50,672 bases of DNA from Clostridia bacterium (lineage in GTDB: Bacteria; Bacillota; Clostridia; Christensenellales; Aristaeellaceae). The notes under the pieces were generated by a model. It had not been told where the DNA came from and ran no database searches. It saw only the letters and a program-made list of their open reading frames with translations. The DNA lies in contig JAFQOD010000064.1 in assembly GCA_017395685.1 (NCBI GenBank), positions 1 through 50,672 on the forward strand. The letters are read 5' to 3'. The position numbers and the translations under genes are program-made. The first letter of the stretch is position 1. The number at the start of each line of letters is the position of its first letter. Below are positions 20,703-27,622 of the stretch, one piece after another.

Positions 20703-21266
20703 TCAGGTCTCCAATATCAGATCACAGCATTTTTCCGGCTGAAAGGCCTGAAAATAGGCCCTTTCCATGGGCAGCCAGGCCTGCTGGAATCTTTCATACA
20801 GCCATTCTCCCCGTGCCCGGAGCCGGGCATCCTGGGTTTCCGCATCCGTTTTCAGGAAAAACCGCAGCGTATAAATATCCCGGTACAAGGGATGCAGGCT
20901 GTATACCCCTTCCACAATGATCAGTTTTTCATAGCCGATCTGCTTTTTCCCGGCCATTGCGCCTGCGCTGCAATCGAAAATCTCATAAGAAAAGGACTGG
21001 TTCCTGCGGATAGGATCGGCCGTCTGGGCCTGGAAACGCTCGGAATGGATGTTTCCGCCGGGCTGGGCAAAGCGCTCCGGGGTGCGCATATCCGGGGGCA
21101 GAAAAAATTCATCCATATGAATGACGGGGGCCTGATAGAGGGATGCCAGAGCTGCAGCCAGCGTGGTTTTTCCGCTGGCCGCGCCCCCTTCCAGGGCCAG
21201 AATCACCCGCTCCCCCTCTGCAAGGGCCCGGTCAATGGCCGCCCGGGCCTGATCCAGCGTACTCAT
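20703..21266 (-). CDS. uridine-kinase-like P-loop kinase
   Basis: A 187-residue P-loop protein: Walker A GGAASGKTT at about 27-35, then VIHMDEFFLPPDMRTPERFAQ, the acidic substrate/magnesium segment typical of uridine kinase and phosphoribulokinase relatives, and IIVEGVYSLHP as Walker B. These enzymes phosphorylate a nucleoside, vitamin or sugar hydroxyl with ATP. Its ATG overlaps the stop of the ECF S-component gene by 4 nt (ATGA). The pairing suggests that the imported small molecule is trapped by phosphorylation, but the substrate cannot be told from sequence. Confidence 0.8.
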   Translation of the reverse strand: MSTLDQARAAIDRALAEGERVILALEGGAASGKTTLAAALASLYQAPVIHMDEFFLPPDMRTPERFAQPGGNIHSERFQAQTADPIRRNQSFSYEIFDCSAGAMAGKKQIGYEKLIIVEGVYSLHPLYRDIYTLRFFLKTDAETQDARLRARGEWLYERFQQAWLPMERAYFQAFQPEKCCDLILET

Positions 21267-21796
21267 TGGGCCATCACCTTTGCCTTTCTCAGCGCCGCCA
21301 CAATGGGCGGAATGATCAGCACATGGCAGATAATCCCCGGCCAGGCGTTGAGAAATGCCCCCGCCAGAAATGTCTGGAAGGAAAAATCAGCCGCCCCGGC
21401 CATGAGGAAAATCCACTGCATGGCCCCCCAGGCAATCCTGCCCAGCAGCATGGCAATCAGCAGCGCCCCGTAAAGCGCCCAGGCTTTCCTGGGCAGCAAA
21501 CGGTAAAAGATCCCGGCCGCTGCGCCGTATACCGCCAGTTCCGCCATCATGGCTGCGCCGGTGGGGAAAATGGGGGGCATGCCAAAGAGCAAAAACCGCA
21601 GCGGCGGCGCAATCAGCCCCACCAGCAGCCCCCAGGGCCAGCCGCAAAGGAAGCCGCTCAGCAGCACCGGAATGTGCATGGGGGATAATTTGCTGCCGAT
21701 CTCCGGAATCTGGCCGGTGAGAAAGGGCAAAAGCAAGCACAGCGCCAGGCATACTGCCGAAAGAGCCATTTTCCTTACCTGCAAGGTTGATTTCAT
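21263..21796 (-). CDS. ECF transporter S component
   Basis: A 177-residue protein with about six membrane spans, the size and pattern of an energy-coupling-factor substrate-binding S component (KMALSAVCLALCLLLPF; SPMHIPVLLSGFLCGWPWG; FGMPPIFPTGAAMMAELAVYG). It binds a vitamin or similar micronutrient and works with a shared EcfA/A'/T module that must be encoded elsewhere. The start ATG at 21796 has AAGGAGGAAATTAT before it. A structured leader with a terminator precedes it, so expression is probably attenuated by a metabolite. It is coupled by a 4-nt overlap to a kinase gene. Substrate unknown. Confidence 0.8.
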   Translation of the reverse strand: MKSTLQVRKMALSAVCLALCLLLPFLTGQIPEIGSKLSPMHIPVLLSGFLCGWPWGLLVGLIAPPLRFLLFGMPPIFPTGAAMMAELAVYGAAAGIFYRLLPRKAWALYGALLIAMLLGRIAWGAMQWIFLMAGAADFSFQTFLAGAFLNAWPGIICHVLIIPPIVAALRKAKVMAQ

Positions 21797-21812
21797 ATAA
21801 TTTCCTCCTTCG

Positions 21813-21850
21813 CAAAAAAAGAAAGGCAGGGCCAAAGAGGCCATGCCTTC
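21813..21850 (-). terminator. intrinsic terminator in the leader of the ECF S-component gene
   Basis: On the minus strand, AAGGCATGGCC pairs with GGCCCTGCCTT (one T/C mismatch) around a TCTTT loop and is followed by TCTTTTTTT. It ends only about 8 nt before the ribosome binding site of the S-component gene and sits downstream of the structured leader, so it is positioned as an attenuator and not as the end of another gene. Confidence 0.8.
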
Positions 21851-21869
21851 ATGACATACTTATTCTTTC

Positions 21870-21952
21870 GCTGCCCGCCGCTTCCTTCCCCGGGCTTCTG
21901 CCCGGCGCTCAGGGCTTCATGCCCCGGCGAATGAAAAGCGGCTTTTCGCAGC
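21870..21952 (-). ncRNA. structured leader, possible unclassified riboswitch
   Basis: The transcript from the promoter at 21959-21988 would start at about 21952. Its first 83 nt fold by inspection into a three-way junction: P1 21948-21952/21870-21874 (GCTGC/GCAGC), P2 21938-21942/21877-21881 (GCCGC/GCGGC) with a GAAAA/GG internal loop, P3 21921-21924/21912-21915 and P4 21900-21905/21890-21895 (CCGGGC/GCCCGG, AGAA loop). An intrinsic terminator follows. This architecture before a vitamin-type transporter gene fits a riboswitch. I could not match it to a class I know; a CCTGAG segment recalls thiamine-pyrophosphate aptamers but the second conserved block is absent. Confidence 0.45.
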
Positions 21953-21958
21953 AAATGC

Positions 21959-21988
21959 AGTATACTACATCTTTTCCCCGCCTGTCAA
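21959..21988 (-). promoter_or_regulatory. sigma-A promoter of the ECF S-component/kinase unit
   Basis: Minus-strand TTGACA (21983-21988) and TATACT (21959-21964) with an 18-nt spacer. The -35 lies inside the end of the DUF3842 gene and the -10 directly after its stop. The resulting leader is about 155 nt and contains the structured element and terminator. Confidence 0.7.
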
Positions 21989-22393
21989 TCCCTGCAGATG
22001 AAGAACGGCCTGGGTAGTGAGATTTTTCAGATTCAGATCTTCCACACCCACAATGATATTTTTGCAGTGATTTACCGGCAGCAGCAGCTTTACCGCCCCG
22101 CTTTTTCCAATAGCCCGGGCCATTTTCGGGGTGATTTCCCCCAGCAGTGAATCGGCAATGGCAATGCCCACCGGGCCCATGATCACATCCGCATCCCGGG
22201 CGCAGACAACCACCGCATTCTCCCCGGTGGCGCCCTGATGGGCCCCCGCCTTCAGCATGGCGGCGGTCGCGGCGGCATTGGTCCCCACGGCAGTAATCTG
22301 GCAATCCGTCTGCGCCTTGATGATGGCCTCGGTCAGCTGACGGCCGATGCCGCCCCCCTGGCCATCCACAATCAATACCTGCAGCTTTTTCAC
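21965..22393 (-). CDS. DUF3842 family protein
   Basis: A 142-residue cytoplasmic protein that I recognise as DUF3842, widespread in Clostridia. Motifs: VLIVDGQGGGIGRQL at the N-terminus (nucleotide-binding-like glycine loop), AVGTNAAATAAMLKAGA, GATGENAVVV, DVIMGPVGIAIADSLLGEITP and a C-terminal LLPVNHCKNIIVGV. Its function is unknown. I chose GTG at 22393, 8 nt after AGGA; ATG at 22399 is too close to that site. Starts farther upstream would lie inside the terminator hairpin at 22409-22442. Confidence 0.8.
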   Translation of the reverse strand: MKKLQVLIVDGQGGGIGRQLTEAIIKAQTDCQITAVGTNAAATAAMLKAGAHQGATGENAVVVCARDADVIMGPVGIAIADSLLGEITPKMARAIGKSGAVKLLLPVNHCKNIIVGVEDLNLKNLTTQAVLHLQGLTGGEKM

Positions 22394-22408
22394 AAGCATC
22401 TTCCTTTC

Positions 22409-22442
22409 AAAAACAGCGCCGGAGAACAATTCCTCCGGCGCT
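22409..22442 (-). terminator. intrinsic terminator after the Ig-repeat membrane protein gene
   Basis: A perfect 10-bp stem AGCGCCGGAG/CTCCGGCGCT around an 8-nt loop, followed on the minus strand by GTTTTTG. It begins 40 nt after the stop codon at 22482 and lies immediately upstream of the DUF3842 ribosome binding site, so some read-through probably feeds DUF3842. Confidence 0.75.
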
Positions 22443-22481
22443 TTCACCCTGGCATGCTTCCAGGGGCATTATGATTTCATC

Positions 22482-24515
22482 TTATTCCCCATCTTCCACC
22501 CGCTGGGCACCGCGGCTGCGGCGGCGGGGGGCGGCCTCACCGCCCTGTTCCGGGGCGGGAGCAGCCTGGGGAGCGGGAACAGCCTGAGGCACAGGAGCCT
22601 GGGGAGCCTGGGGGGCGTTCACGGGCTGCACGGGCCGATTCACGGGAATCGCCTGAGGAACGGGAGCCTGGGGGGCCTTGGGGGCATTCACAGGCTGGGC
22701 AGGCTGATTTGCAGGGGCCGCGGGACGGGATACCCGGTATCCGCCTTCGCCGTCGCTGGCAGGCATCTGGGCGGGACGGATGGAAGCGCCCATTTCGGAA
22801 ACCTGGGGCGGCGTCACGGGCTGCCGGGCGGCGGGCGCCTGGGGAGCAGCGGGACGGGGGGCTTCCTTGCGGACTTCTACATCTTCCAGTTCCTCATCGG
22901 CAGGATCGGTATAATTGCGGCGTTCAGCCAGTTCCAGATGATCATAGGCAGAGGCAGACTTGCTCTTGTTGATGATCCGGATCACAGTGCTTACCGCAAA
23001 GAGCACGAAGGCCAGGGCAAAGATACCGCCGACAACGAACAATACGATCGTCAGGGCGCCCTTGGTGCTGTTGAGGATGGGATCAACAGGAGGCTCCGTC
23101 ACCCGGGGAGGGGGAGAGCTGGTCACCAGCTGCATCTTGGTGGGGGCAGCGGTGGGCCGGGCATAATTGATCTGCAGGGTATTGGAATCGAAGGTGACGG
23201 TATTCTTCATGGAATCCTTCAGGGAGGCAGTGAAACGGAACTGACCAGCCTGAGAAATGCGCACATCCCGGGTGATCACGGTGCTGGCGCCGGGCTCCAG
23301 GGCGGAAATCTCCGTAATATAGGTGCTGCCGTGATAGATGGCGATCTTTTCCGCCTTGATATTGCTGTTGTTGGTCACCACCAGCTTGAAGGTGAGATCC
23401 CCGGGGGTGGAGGACACGGTCTGCTTATCGGCGGTAAGATTGAGGGTGAGCAGCAGGGCCTTTTCCGGATCGAATACGCCGATGGCCAGTTCGTTGGAGA
23501 CCATGGTATTGGTCGTTCCGGTGTTATCCGGCAGGGTGGCCGTCACCTTGAAGGTGGTGGGCTCCATCAGAATGAATTCCTTTTCCTCTACCACGGTCGC
23601 ACCGGCAGGGATGGAGATATTCGTCAGGAATTCGCCCTTCTTATCATCCTTTACGGATACGTTGGAATAGCTGATATTGCCCTGGTTGGTGAAGGTTACA
23701 ACCACCTTGGCCGCTTCGCCGATATTGACGCCGGCAGTAGGAGTAGAGATCTTGATATCCAGATTGGGCTTGGCCAGGGTGATGGCGGCATCCTCCACCT
23801 TTTCGGTCAGGGTCTTGGTGGTGCCCTTGGCCTTATAGGTGATGGCGGCGCTGCTGGTCAGATCGGCGCTACCGATTTTGCTGGTAAAGGTGAGGGTGGC
23901 CTTTTCCCCGGCAGGCAGGGATTTTACCGTCTGGGCCGTCTTGGAGATCTTCTCCTTCACCCGGATATCGATCAGATCCACATTGCCGCTGTTATACAAT
24001 TCATAAACCACAGAGGCAGTCTTGCCGGAGCGCACCACTTCAGGGGTGATGGTACGGCTGATGTTCAGCTTTACCCTCTCCCCAGTGAATTTCACCCGGG
24101 CCACGGCCTGACGGCTGAATTCCACCAGTTCCCCGGAATCATCCAGCAGATGATACCTGATGGTATAGGCAAATTCACCGGCATCCAGCTGATCATCCGT
24201 TACCTTCCAGGTGCCTTCCCAGGTACGGAAAGCACCGGCGGTGAGCAGATAGGATCCGCCGTCGCCAAAGGAGCCCACCAGATTGCCGGCAGGATCATAC
24301 AGGGTTACCGCGTCGATCATATCGGCATTGCCGGTATTGGCCACACGCAAAGAAACCCGCACATCCCCCGCCTCAGTCAATTCAGTAGGCGATACCTGGA
24401 TGGTGAATTCAATGGGATCACTTTCAATGGCCTGGGCAGAAAAGCCGAAGGCGCAAAGAAGAACCATAAGCAGGAGAGCAAGCCCCATGGGCCGCACAAG
24501 TTTACGGGCAAGCAT
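22482..24515 (-). CDS. membrane-anchored surface protein with Ig-like repeats and Pro/Ala/Gln-rich cytoplasmic tail
   Basis: A 677-residue protein. A signal peptide ends near FSAQA/IES. Residues about 33-460 hold four CARDB/DUF11-like beta-sandwich repeats (VRVSLRVANTGNADMIDAV; SVVYELYNSGNVDLIDI; VVVTFTNQGNISYSNV; FKLVVTNNSNIKAEKI). One membrane span lies at about 485-510. The tail (about 511-677) starts with an acidic stretch (DPADEELEDVEVRKE) and is then almost only Pro, Ala, Gln, Val, with a twice-repeated QPVNAP-x-APQAPVPQA block and a basic RRRSRG end. Extracellular role (adhesion, wall interaction) and cytoplasmic partner are unknown. Own promoter (24583-24611) and terminator. GGAGGGAGGGG precedes the ATG. 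Confidence 0.75.
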   Translation of the reverse strand: MLARKLVRPMGLALLLMVLLCAFGFSAQAIESDPIEFTIQVSPTELTEAGDVRVSLRVANTGNADMIDAVTLYDPAGNLVGSFGDGGSYLLTAGAFRTWEGTWKVTDDQLDAGEFAYTIRYHLLDDSGELVEFSRQAVARVKFTGERVKLNISRTITPEVVRSGKTASVVYELYNSGNVDLIDIRVKEKISKTAQTVKSLPAGEKATLTFTSKIGSADLTSSAAITYKAKGTTKTLTEKVEDAAITLAKPNLDIKISTPTAGVNIGEAAKVVVTFTNQGNISYSNVSVKDDKKGEFLTNISIPAGATVVEEKEFILMEPTTFKVTATLPDNTGTTNTMVSNELAIGVFDPEKALLLTLNLTADKQTVSSTPGDLTFKLVVTNNSNIKAEKIAIYHGSTYITEISALEPGASTVITRDVRISQAGQFRFTASLKDSMKNTVTFDSNTLQINYARPTAAPTKMQLVTSSPPPRVTEPPVDPILNSTKGALTIVLFVVGGIFALAFVLFAVSTVIRIINKSKSASAYDHLELAERRNYTDPADEELEDVEVRKEAPRPAAPQAPAARQPVTPPQVSEMGASIRPAQMPASDGEGGYRVSRPAAPANQPAQPVNAPKAPQAPVPQAIPVNRPVQPVNAPQAPQAPVPQAVPAPQAAPAPEQGGEAAPRRRSRGAQRVEDGE

Positions 24516-24582
24516 GAAATGCCCCTCCCTCCCTCCATGATCCGGAAAGCGGAATCAGGAGAAAAAATATATACTCCATTTT

Positions 24583-24611
24583 ATTTTAGAGCAAGAATGC
24601 GCCGCTGTCAA
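24583..24611 (-). promoter_or_regulatory. sigma-A promoter of the Ig-repeat membrane protein gene
   Basis: Minus-strand TTGACA (24606-24611) and TAAAAT (24583-24588) with a 17-nt spacer, about 70 nt before the ATG at 24515. The -35 lies in the loop of a TGCGCCG/CGGCGCA hairpin that could weakly end the upstream Nudix transcript. Confidence 0.75.
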
Positions 24612-24648
24612 GCAAACGGCGCAGATTCCTTAAAATGATACGAATTTT

Positions 24649-25065
24649 TTACATCTTCCGTTGGATTTCACGGTATTTTTCCCAGGAAACTGCCAGCAGG
24701 GAACGATCCTGGGTATAGGTAATCAGCTGCAGCGCCTCATCGTGCCCGAAAAATCCGGCCTGCACGAAGGGCTCCGCCGGGGTGCATGCCCCCTGTGCAC
24801 TTTCCATCACAAACCACTGAATGCGGTTGCATACCGGCTGCCGGCGGGTAACGGAGAAAAATTCATAGCAGGTTTCTCCGGCGCTCATGACGATCTCCGC
24901 CTGCACGCCCGCCTCTTCCCTGACCCGGGATAGGGCCACTGCCCGGGGATCATTGCCCTGGCGGATCACCCCTTTGGGCATCACCCATTCATCCTTTTCA
25001 TTTTTCAGCAGCAGCACCTGATCCTGATAAAATACGATCCCTCCTGCACAACTGCGGAACAGCAA
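24649..25065 (-). CDS. Nudix hydrolase domain protein with an altered Nudix box
   Basis: A 138-residue Nudix fold: AGGIVFYQDQVLLLKNEKDEWVMPKGVI, then the box region GVIRQGNDPRAVALSRVREEAGV. The canonical box is GX5EX7REUXEEXGU; here the first Glu is Asn and the RE pair is SR, while EExGU is kept as EEAGV. Nudix enzymes cleave nucleoside diphosphate derivatives with magnesium held by this box, so activity may be changed. I chose TTG at 25065, 9 nt after AAAAGGGG; a TTG at 25101 lies upstream of the expected transcription start of the promoter at 25104-25132 and cannot be used. Confidence 0.7.
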   Translation of the reverse strand: MLFRSCAGGIVFYQDQVLLLKNEKDEWVMPKGVIRQGNDPRAVALSRVREEAGVQAEIVMSAGETCYEFFSVTRRQPVCNRIQWFVMESAQGACTPAEPFVQAGFFGHDEALQLITYTQDRSLLAVSWEKYREIQRKM

Positions 25066-25103
25066 GCCGATCAACCCCTTTTCAGTTTGCTTTTTGTACA
25101 ATT

Positions 25104-25132
25104 ATTCTACCATATTATAATAAAAAATTCAA
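25104..25132 (-). promoter_or_regulatory. sigma-A promoter of the Nudix gene
   Basis: Minus-strand TTGAAT (25127-25132) and TAGAAT (25104-25109), spacer 17 nt, in an AT-rich gap. It lies directly after the stop of yunB, which has no obvious terminator. It also decides the Nudix start codon, because transcription should begin near 25097. Confidence 0.6.
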
Positions 25133-25139
25133 GCACCCA

Positions 25140-25829
25140 TCAGGGAATGGCAAAATTCAGTGAATCATCCATATCGGGCACCTGCACATAGGATTGGGGC
25201 ACATCCCCCACGATAATGGATTCGGCAATGAGCACCTGGCTGGAAAGGGTCACCTGCCGGGCGCCGGTGGGAATGACCAGGCGGACGGTGGTCTGCAGGG
25301 ACAGATAAATTTTATGCCGGCTCTGATTGATGCCGGCCGATTCAAATTCAGTGAAAAAATGGGCGGTAACGGCACTGACAGGCAGAATGCGCACCTGAAT
25401 TCTGGGGCCCATGGCAGAAAAGAAGGGAATGCCCAGGGCTGCCCCCAGGGGAATGGCCACGCTCTGGGCCTCCGCCCCCTCCAGCTGCTCCTGGGAACGG
25501 AGGGCCGTTCTGGTGGCCAGGGCATTCATCCGGGCGGCATTGGCCTGGATCAGGGTGACCCTGCCCTGCCCGTCCAGCTTCACATCCATCATTTCTGCAT
25601 AGGATACCCCCTCCCCCATCACATGCTGCACCGCTTCATGCATATATTCCACCGCCATGGCCTCTGCCCGGGCATGGGCCATATCCAGGATCACCGCCTC
25701 CAGATTTTTTTCCAATAAAAGCAGCAGCGCCCCCGCCAGCAGCAGCACAATCACCAGGATGCGCAGCAGCCGCCTGCCCCCTTTCCGCTTTTCCTTCTGA
25801 TCCGCTTTTTTGAAAAAACCAGCCTTCAT
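25140..25829 (-). CDS. yunB: sporulation protein YunB
   Basis: A 229-residue protein with a basic N-terminus, one membrane span at about 21-40 (LLRILVIVLLLAGALLLLL) and a conserved extracytoplasmic domain: EAVQHVMGEGVSYAEMMDVKLDGQGRV, IPLGAALGIPFFSAMGPRI, VRILPVSAVTAHFFTEFESAGINQSRH, and ESIIVGDVPQSYVQV near the end. This is the YunB family, in Bacillus subtilis a mother-cell sporulation protein. Its presence is direct evidence that the organism belongs to a spore-forming lineage. GGGAGGAGGGGAAA precedes the ATG. It is divergent from the decarboxylase subunit genes. Confidence 0.85.
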   Translation of the reverse strand: MKAGFFKKADQKEKRKGGRRLLRILVIVLLLAGALLLLLEKNLEAVILDMAHARAEAMAVEYMHEAVQHVMGEGVSYAEMMDVKLDGQGRVTLIQANAARMNALATRTALRSQEQLEGAEAQSVAIPLGAALGIPFFSAMGPRIQVRILPVSAVTAHFFTEFESAGINQSRHKIYLSLQTTVRLVIPTGARQVTLSSQVLIAESIIVGDVPQSYVQVPDMDDSLNFAIP

Positions 25830-25906
25830 TTTCCTCCCCTCCTCCCTTCAGCCTATGCATCCTTCCCTGGTTTTCTGATCTTTTTTACCGGATTTCAGAA
25901 AAGATA

Positions 25907-25935
25907 TTGCACCATTCGGGAAATTCTGATATATT
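25907..25935 (+). promoter_or_regulatory. sigma-A promoter of the sodium-pump subunit genes
   Basis: TTGCAC (25907-25912) and TATATT (25930-25935) with a 17-nt spacer, about 34 nt upstream of the ATG at 25969. It lies in the divergent gap with yunB. Confidence 0.65.
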
Positions 25936-25968
25936 ATATTGGATGCAATTTTTCAGGAGGAGATTTTT

Positions 25969-27072
25969 ATGGCAGACTTTTTGCAAGACCTGCTGGGTAA
26001 TTTCGGCGAGTTGACCTGGCAAATGCCCATTATGTGGGCGATCGGCGCAATTCTGATCTATCTGGCCATCAAAAAGGATATGGAGCCCAGCCTGCTGCTT
26101 CCCATGGGCTTTGGCGCCATCCTGGTGAACCTGCCCAATTCCGGCGCTATCGAAACGCTGGAAACACTGTTCAATGCCGGTATCGACAATGAACTGTTCC
26201 CCTTGCTTCTCTTTATCGGTATCGGCGCCATGATCGACTTTGGCCCCGTACTCAACAATCCCAAGCTGATGCTCTTCGGCGCTGCCGCCCAGTTCGGTAT
26301 TTTCTTCACCCTGGCCCTGGCCAGCGTATGCAGCTTCCTGCCCAATGACGCCGCCTCCATCGCCGTCATCGGCGCTGCTGACGGCCCCACCTCCATCGTG
26401 GTTGCCAACGCCCTGGGCAGCAAATATCTGGGCGCCATCATGGTGGCCGCCTATTCCTACATGGCCCTGGTGCCCATCGTGCAGCCCCCGGTGATCAAGC
26501 TGCTCACCAGCAAGAAAGAGCGCCTGATCCGCATGCCCTATGAGCAGAAGACCGTCACCAAGACCACCCGCATCCTCTTCCCCATCATCGTAACCATGCT
26601 GGTGGGCCTGGTAGCCCCCGGCGCCGTAGCCCTCATTGGCTTCCTGATGTTCGGCAATCTGCTGCGTGAATGCGGCGTGCTCAACAGCCTTTCCGAAACC
26701 GCCCAGAAGGTGCTGGCCAACCTGATCACCCTGTTCCTGGGCCTGACCATCGCCTTCCGTATGCAGGCTGATCAGTTCCTCTCCCCCGATACCCTGCTGA
26801 TCATGGGCCTGGGTCTGGTGGCTTTCATCGTGGATACCGCCGGCGGCGTGCTCTTTGCCAAGCTGCTCAATGTGTTCAGCAAGACCAAGATAAACCCCAT
26901 GATCGGTGCCTGCGGCATCAGTGCCTTCCCCATGTCTTCCCGCGTGGTGCATAAGATGGGCCTGAAGGAAGATCCCCAGAATTTCCTGCTGATGCACACT
27001 GTAGGCGTCAACGTCTCCGGCCAGATCGCTTCCGTTATCGCCGGCGGCCTGATCCTCAGCTTCTTCCTGTAA
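25969..27072 (+). CDS. oadB: sodium-translocating decarboxylase beta subunit
   Basis: A 367-residue membrane protein with about nine to eleven spans. The family hallmark GAADGPTSIVVANALGSKYL with the Na+-path Asp is present, as are NSGAIETLETLFNAGI, LLLFIGIGAMIDFGP and ACGISAFPMSSRVVHKMG. This is the Na+-channel subunit (OadB/MmdB/GcdB) that couples decarboxylation of a carboxybiotin to sodium export. CAGGAGGAGATTTTT precedes the chosen ATG; an in-frame ATG at 25939 has no such site. A gamma-type gene follows after 23 nt. The carboxyltransferase and biotin-carrier subunits are not in this window, so the organic acid substrate is unknown. Confidence 0.92.
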   Translation: MADFLQDLLGNFGELTWQMPIMWAIGAILIYLAIKKDMEPSLLLPMGFGAILVNLPNSGAIETLETLFNAGIDNELFPLLLFIGIGAMIDFGPVLNNPKLMLFGAAAQFGIFFTLALASVCSFLPNDAASIAVIGAADGPTSIVVANALGSKYLGAIMVAAYSYMALVPIVQPPVIKLLTSKKERLIRMPYEQKTVTKTTRILFPIIVTMLVGLVAPGAVALIGFLMFGNLLRECGVLNSLSETAQKVLANLITLFLGLTIAFRMQADQFLSPDTLLIMGLGLVAFIVDTAGGVLFAKLLNVFSKTKINPMIGACGISAFPMSSRVVHKMGLKEDPQNFLLMHTVGVNVSGQIASVIAGGLILSFFL

Positions 27073-27095
27073 GAAAGGCGTGGAGGTATAATAAA

Positions 27096-27416
27096 ATGAT
27101 GATGAAAAAGATTTTCGCGCTGATTCTTTCCCTGATGCTGCTGACTATGCCCTGCCTGGCCATAGCTGAAGAAACTATCCCCGCTGAAGCCATTGGAAGC
27201 GCCGACGCCCAGACGGATATCGTGATCGCAGACGGCGAAGAAAATAAAGAACCTGCTGAAGAACCCGCCGAAGAAGAAAAGCCCCTGACCCTCATGGAAA
27301 GCCTGGTTTTCATGGGCAAGGGCCTGGTGGGCATCTTCCTGGTGACCGCCATGATCATCCTGGTGCTGCGCATTCTGGAAAAAGCCACCACCAAGAAGGA
27401 AGAACCCGAACAATAA
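27096..27416 (+). CDS. OadG-like gamma subunit of a sodium-translocating decarboxylase
   Basis: A 106-residue protein. Unlike textbook OadG it begins with a signal-like hydrophobic segment (about 5-23), continues with a very acidic Glu/Pro/Ala-rich stretch (about 48-63), then one membrane span (about 72-92, GLVGIFLVTAMIILVLRIL) and a basic tail. The ESLVFMGKGLVGIFLV segment is typical of the gamma family, which holds the complex together in the membrane. It follows oadB by 23 nt and ends the operon at a strong terminator. GGAGGTATAATAAA precedes ATGATGATG. Confidence 0.7.
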   Translation: MMMKKIFALILSLMLLTMPCLAIAEETIPAEAIGSADAQTDIVIADGEENKEPAEEPAEEEKPLTLMESLVFMGKGLVGIFLVTAMIILVLRILEKATTKKEEPEQ

Positions 27417-27430
27417 AATTATTTTCTCAA

Positions 27431-27463
27431 ATGCCGTGCGGATTTTCTGCACGGCATTTTTTT
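27431..27463 (+). terminator. intrinsic terminator after the sodium-pump genes
   Basis: A perfect 9-bp stem ATGCCGTGC/GCACGGCAT with a 9-nt loop followed by seven T, 14 nt after the stop codon at 27416. Confidence 0.9.
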
Positions 27464-27540
27464 GACCGGATTTTCAATATTTATGATCATTCAATGCATA
27501 TTTTTTCGTTGCAAATACAGTTTTTGTGCAAATTTTCCTC

Positions 27541-27569
27541 TTGCATCCAATCCGCTTTTTATATATACT
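27541..27569 (+). promoter_or_regulatory. sigma-A promoter of the liv operon
   Basis: TTGCAT (27541-27546) and TATACT (27564-27569) with a 17-nt spacer; the transcription start would be near 27576 and the ATG is at 27623. The AT-rich DNA just upstream carries two TGCAAAT direct repeats (27510-27516 and 27527-27533, 17 nt apart), a possible regulator or UP element. Confidence 0.75.
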
Positions 27570-27622
27570 ATACGCAAGCCATTTTTAAAGGCTATTTATC
27601 CTTTCTGAGGAGGAATTTGATC

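Noticed and set aside
21870-21964. Thiamine-pyrophosphate riboswitch before the ECF S-component gene.
   Set aside because: Only a CCTGAG segment recalls the aptamer. The second conserved block with the GCG-AGGGA pattern is missing and helix order differs. Cobalamin, FMN and folate consensus elements also do not fit.
21965-22447. Longer DUF3842 protein starting at 22447.
   Set aside because: That start would lie inside the terminator hairpin of the upstream gene and has no ribosome binding site; the family begins close to the VLIVDGQGGG motif.
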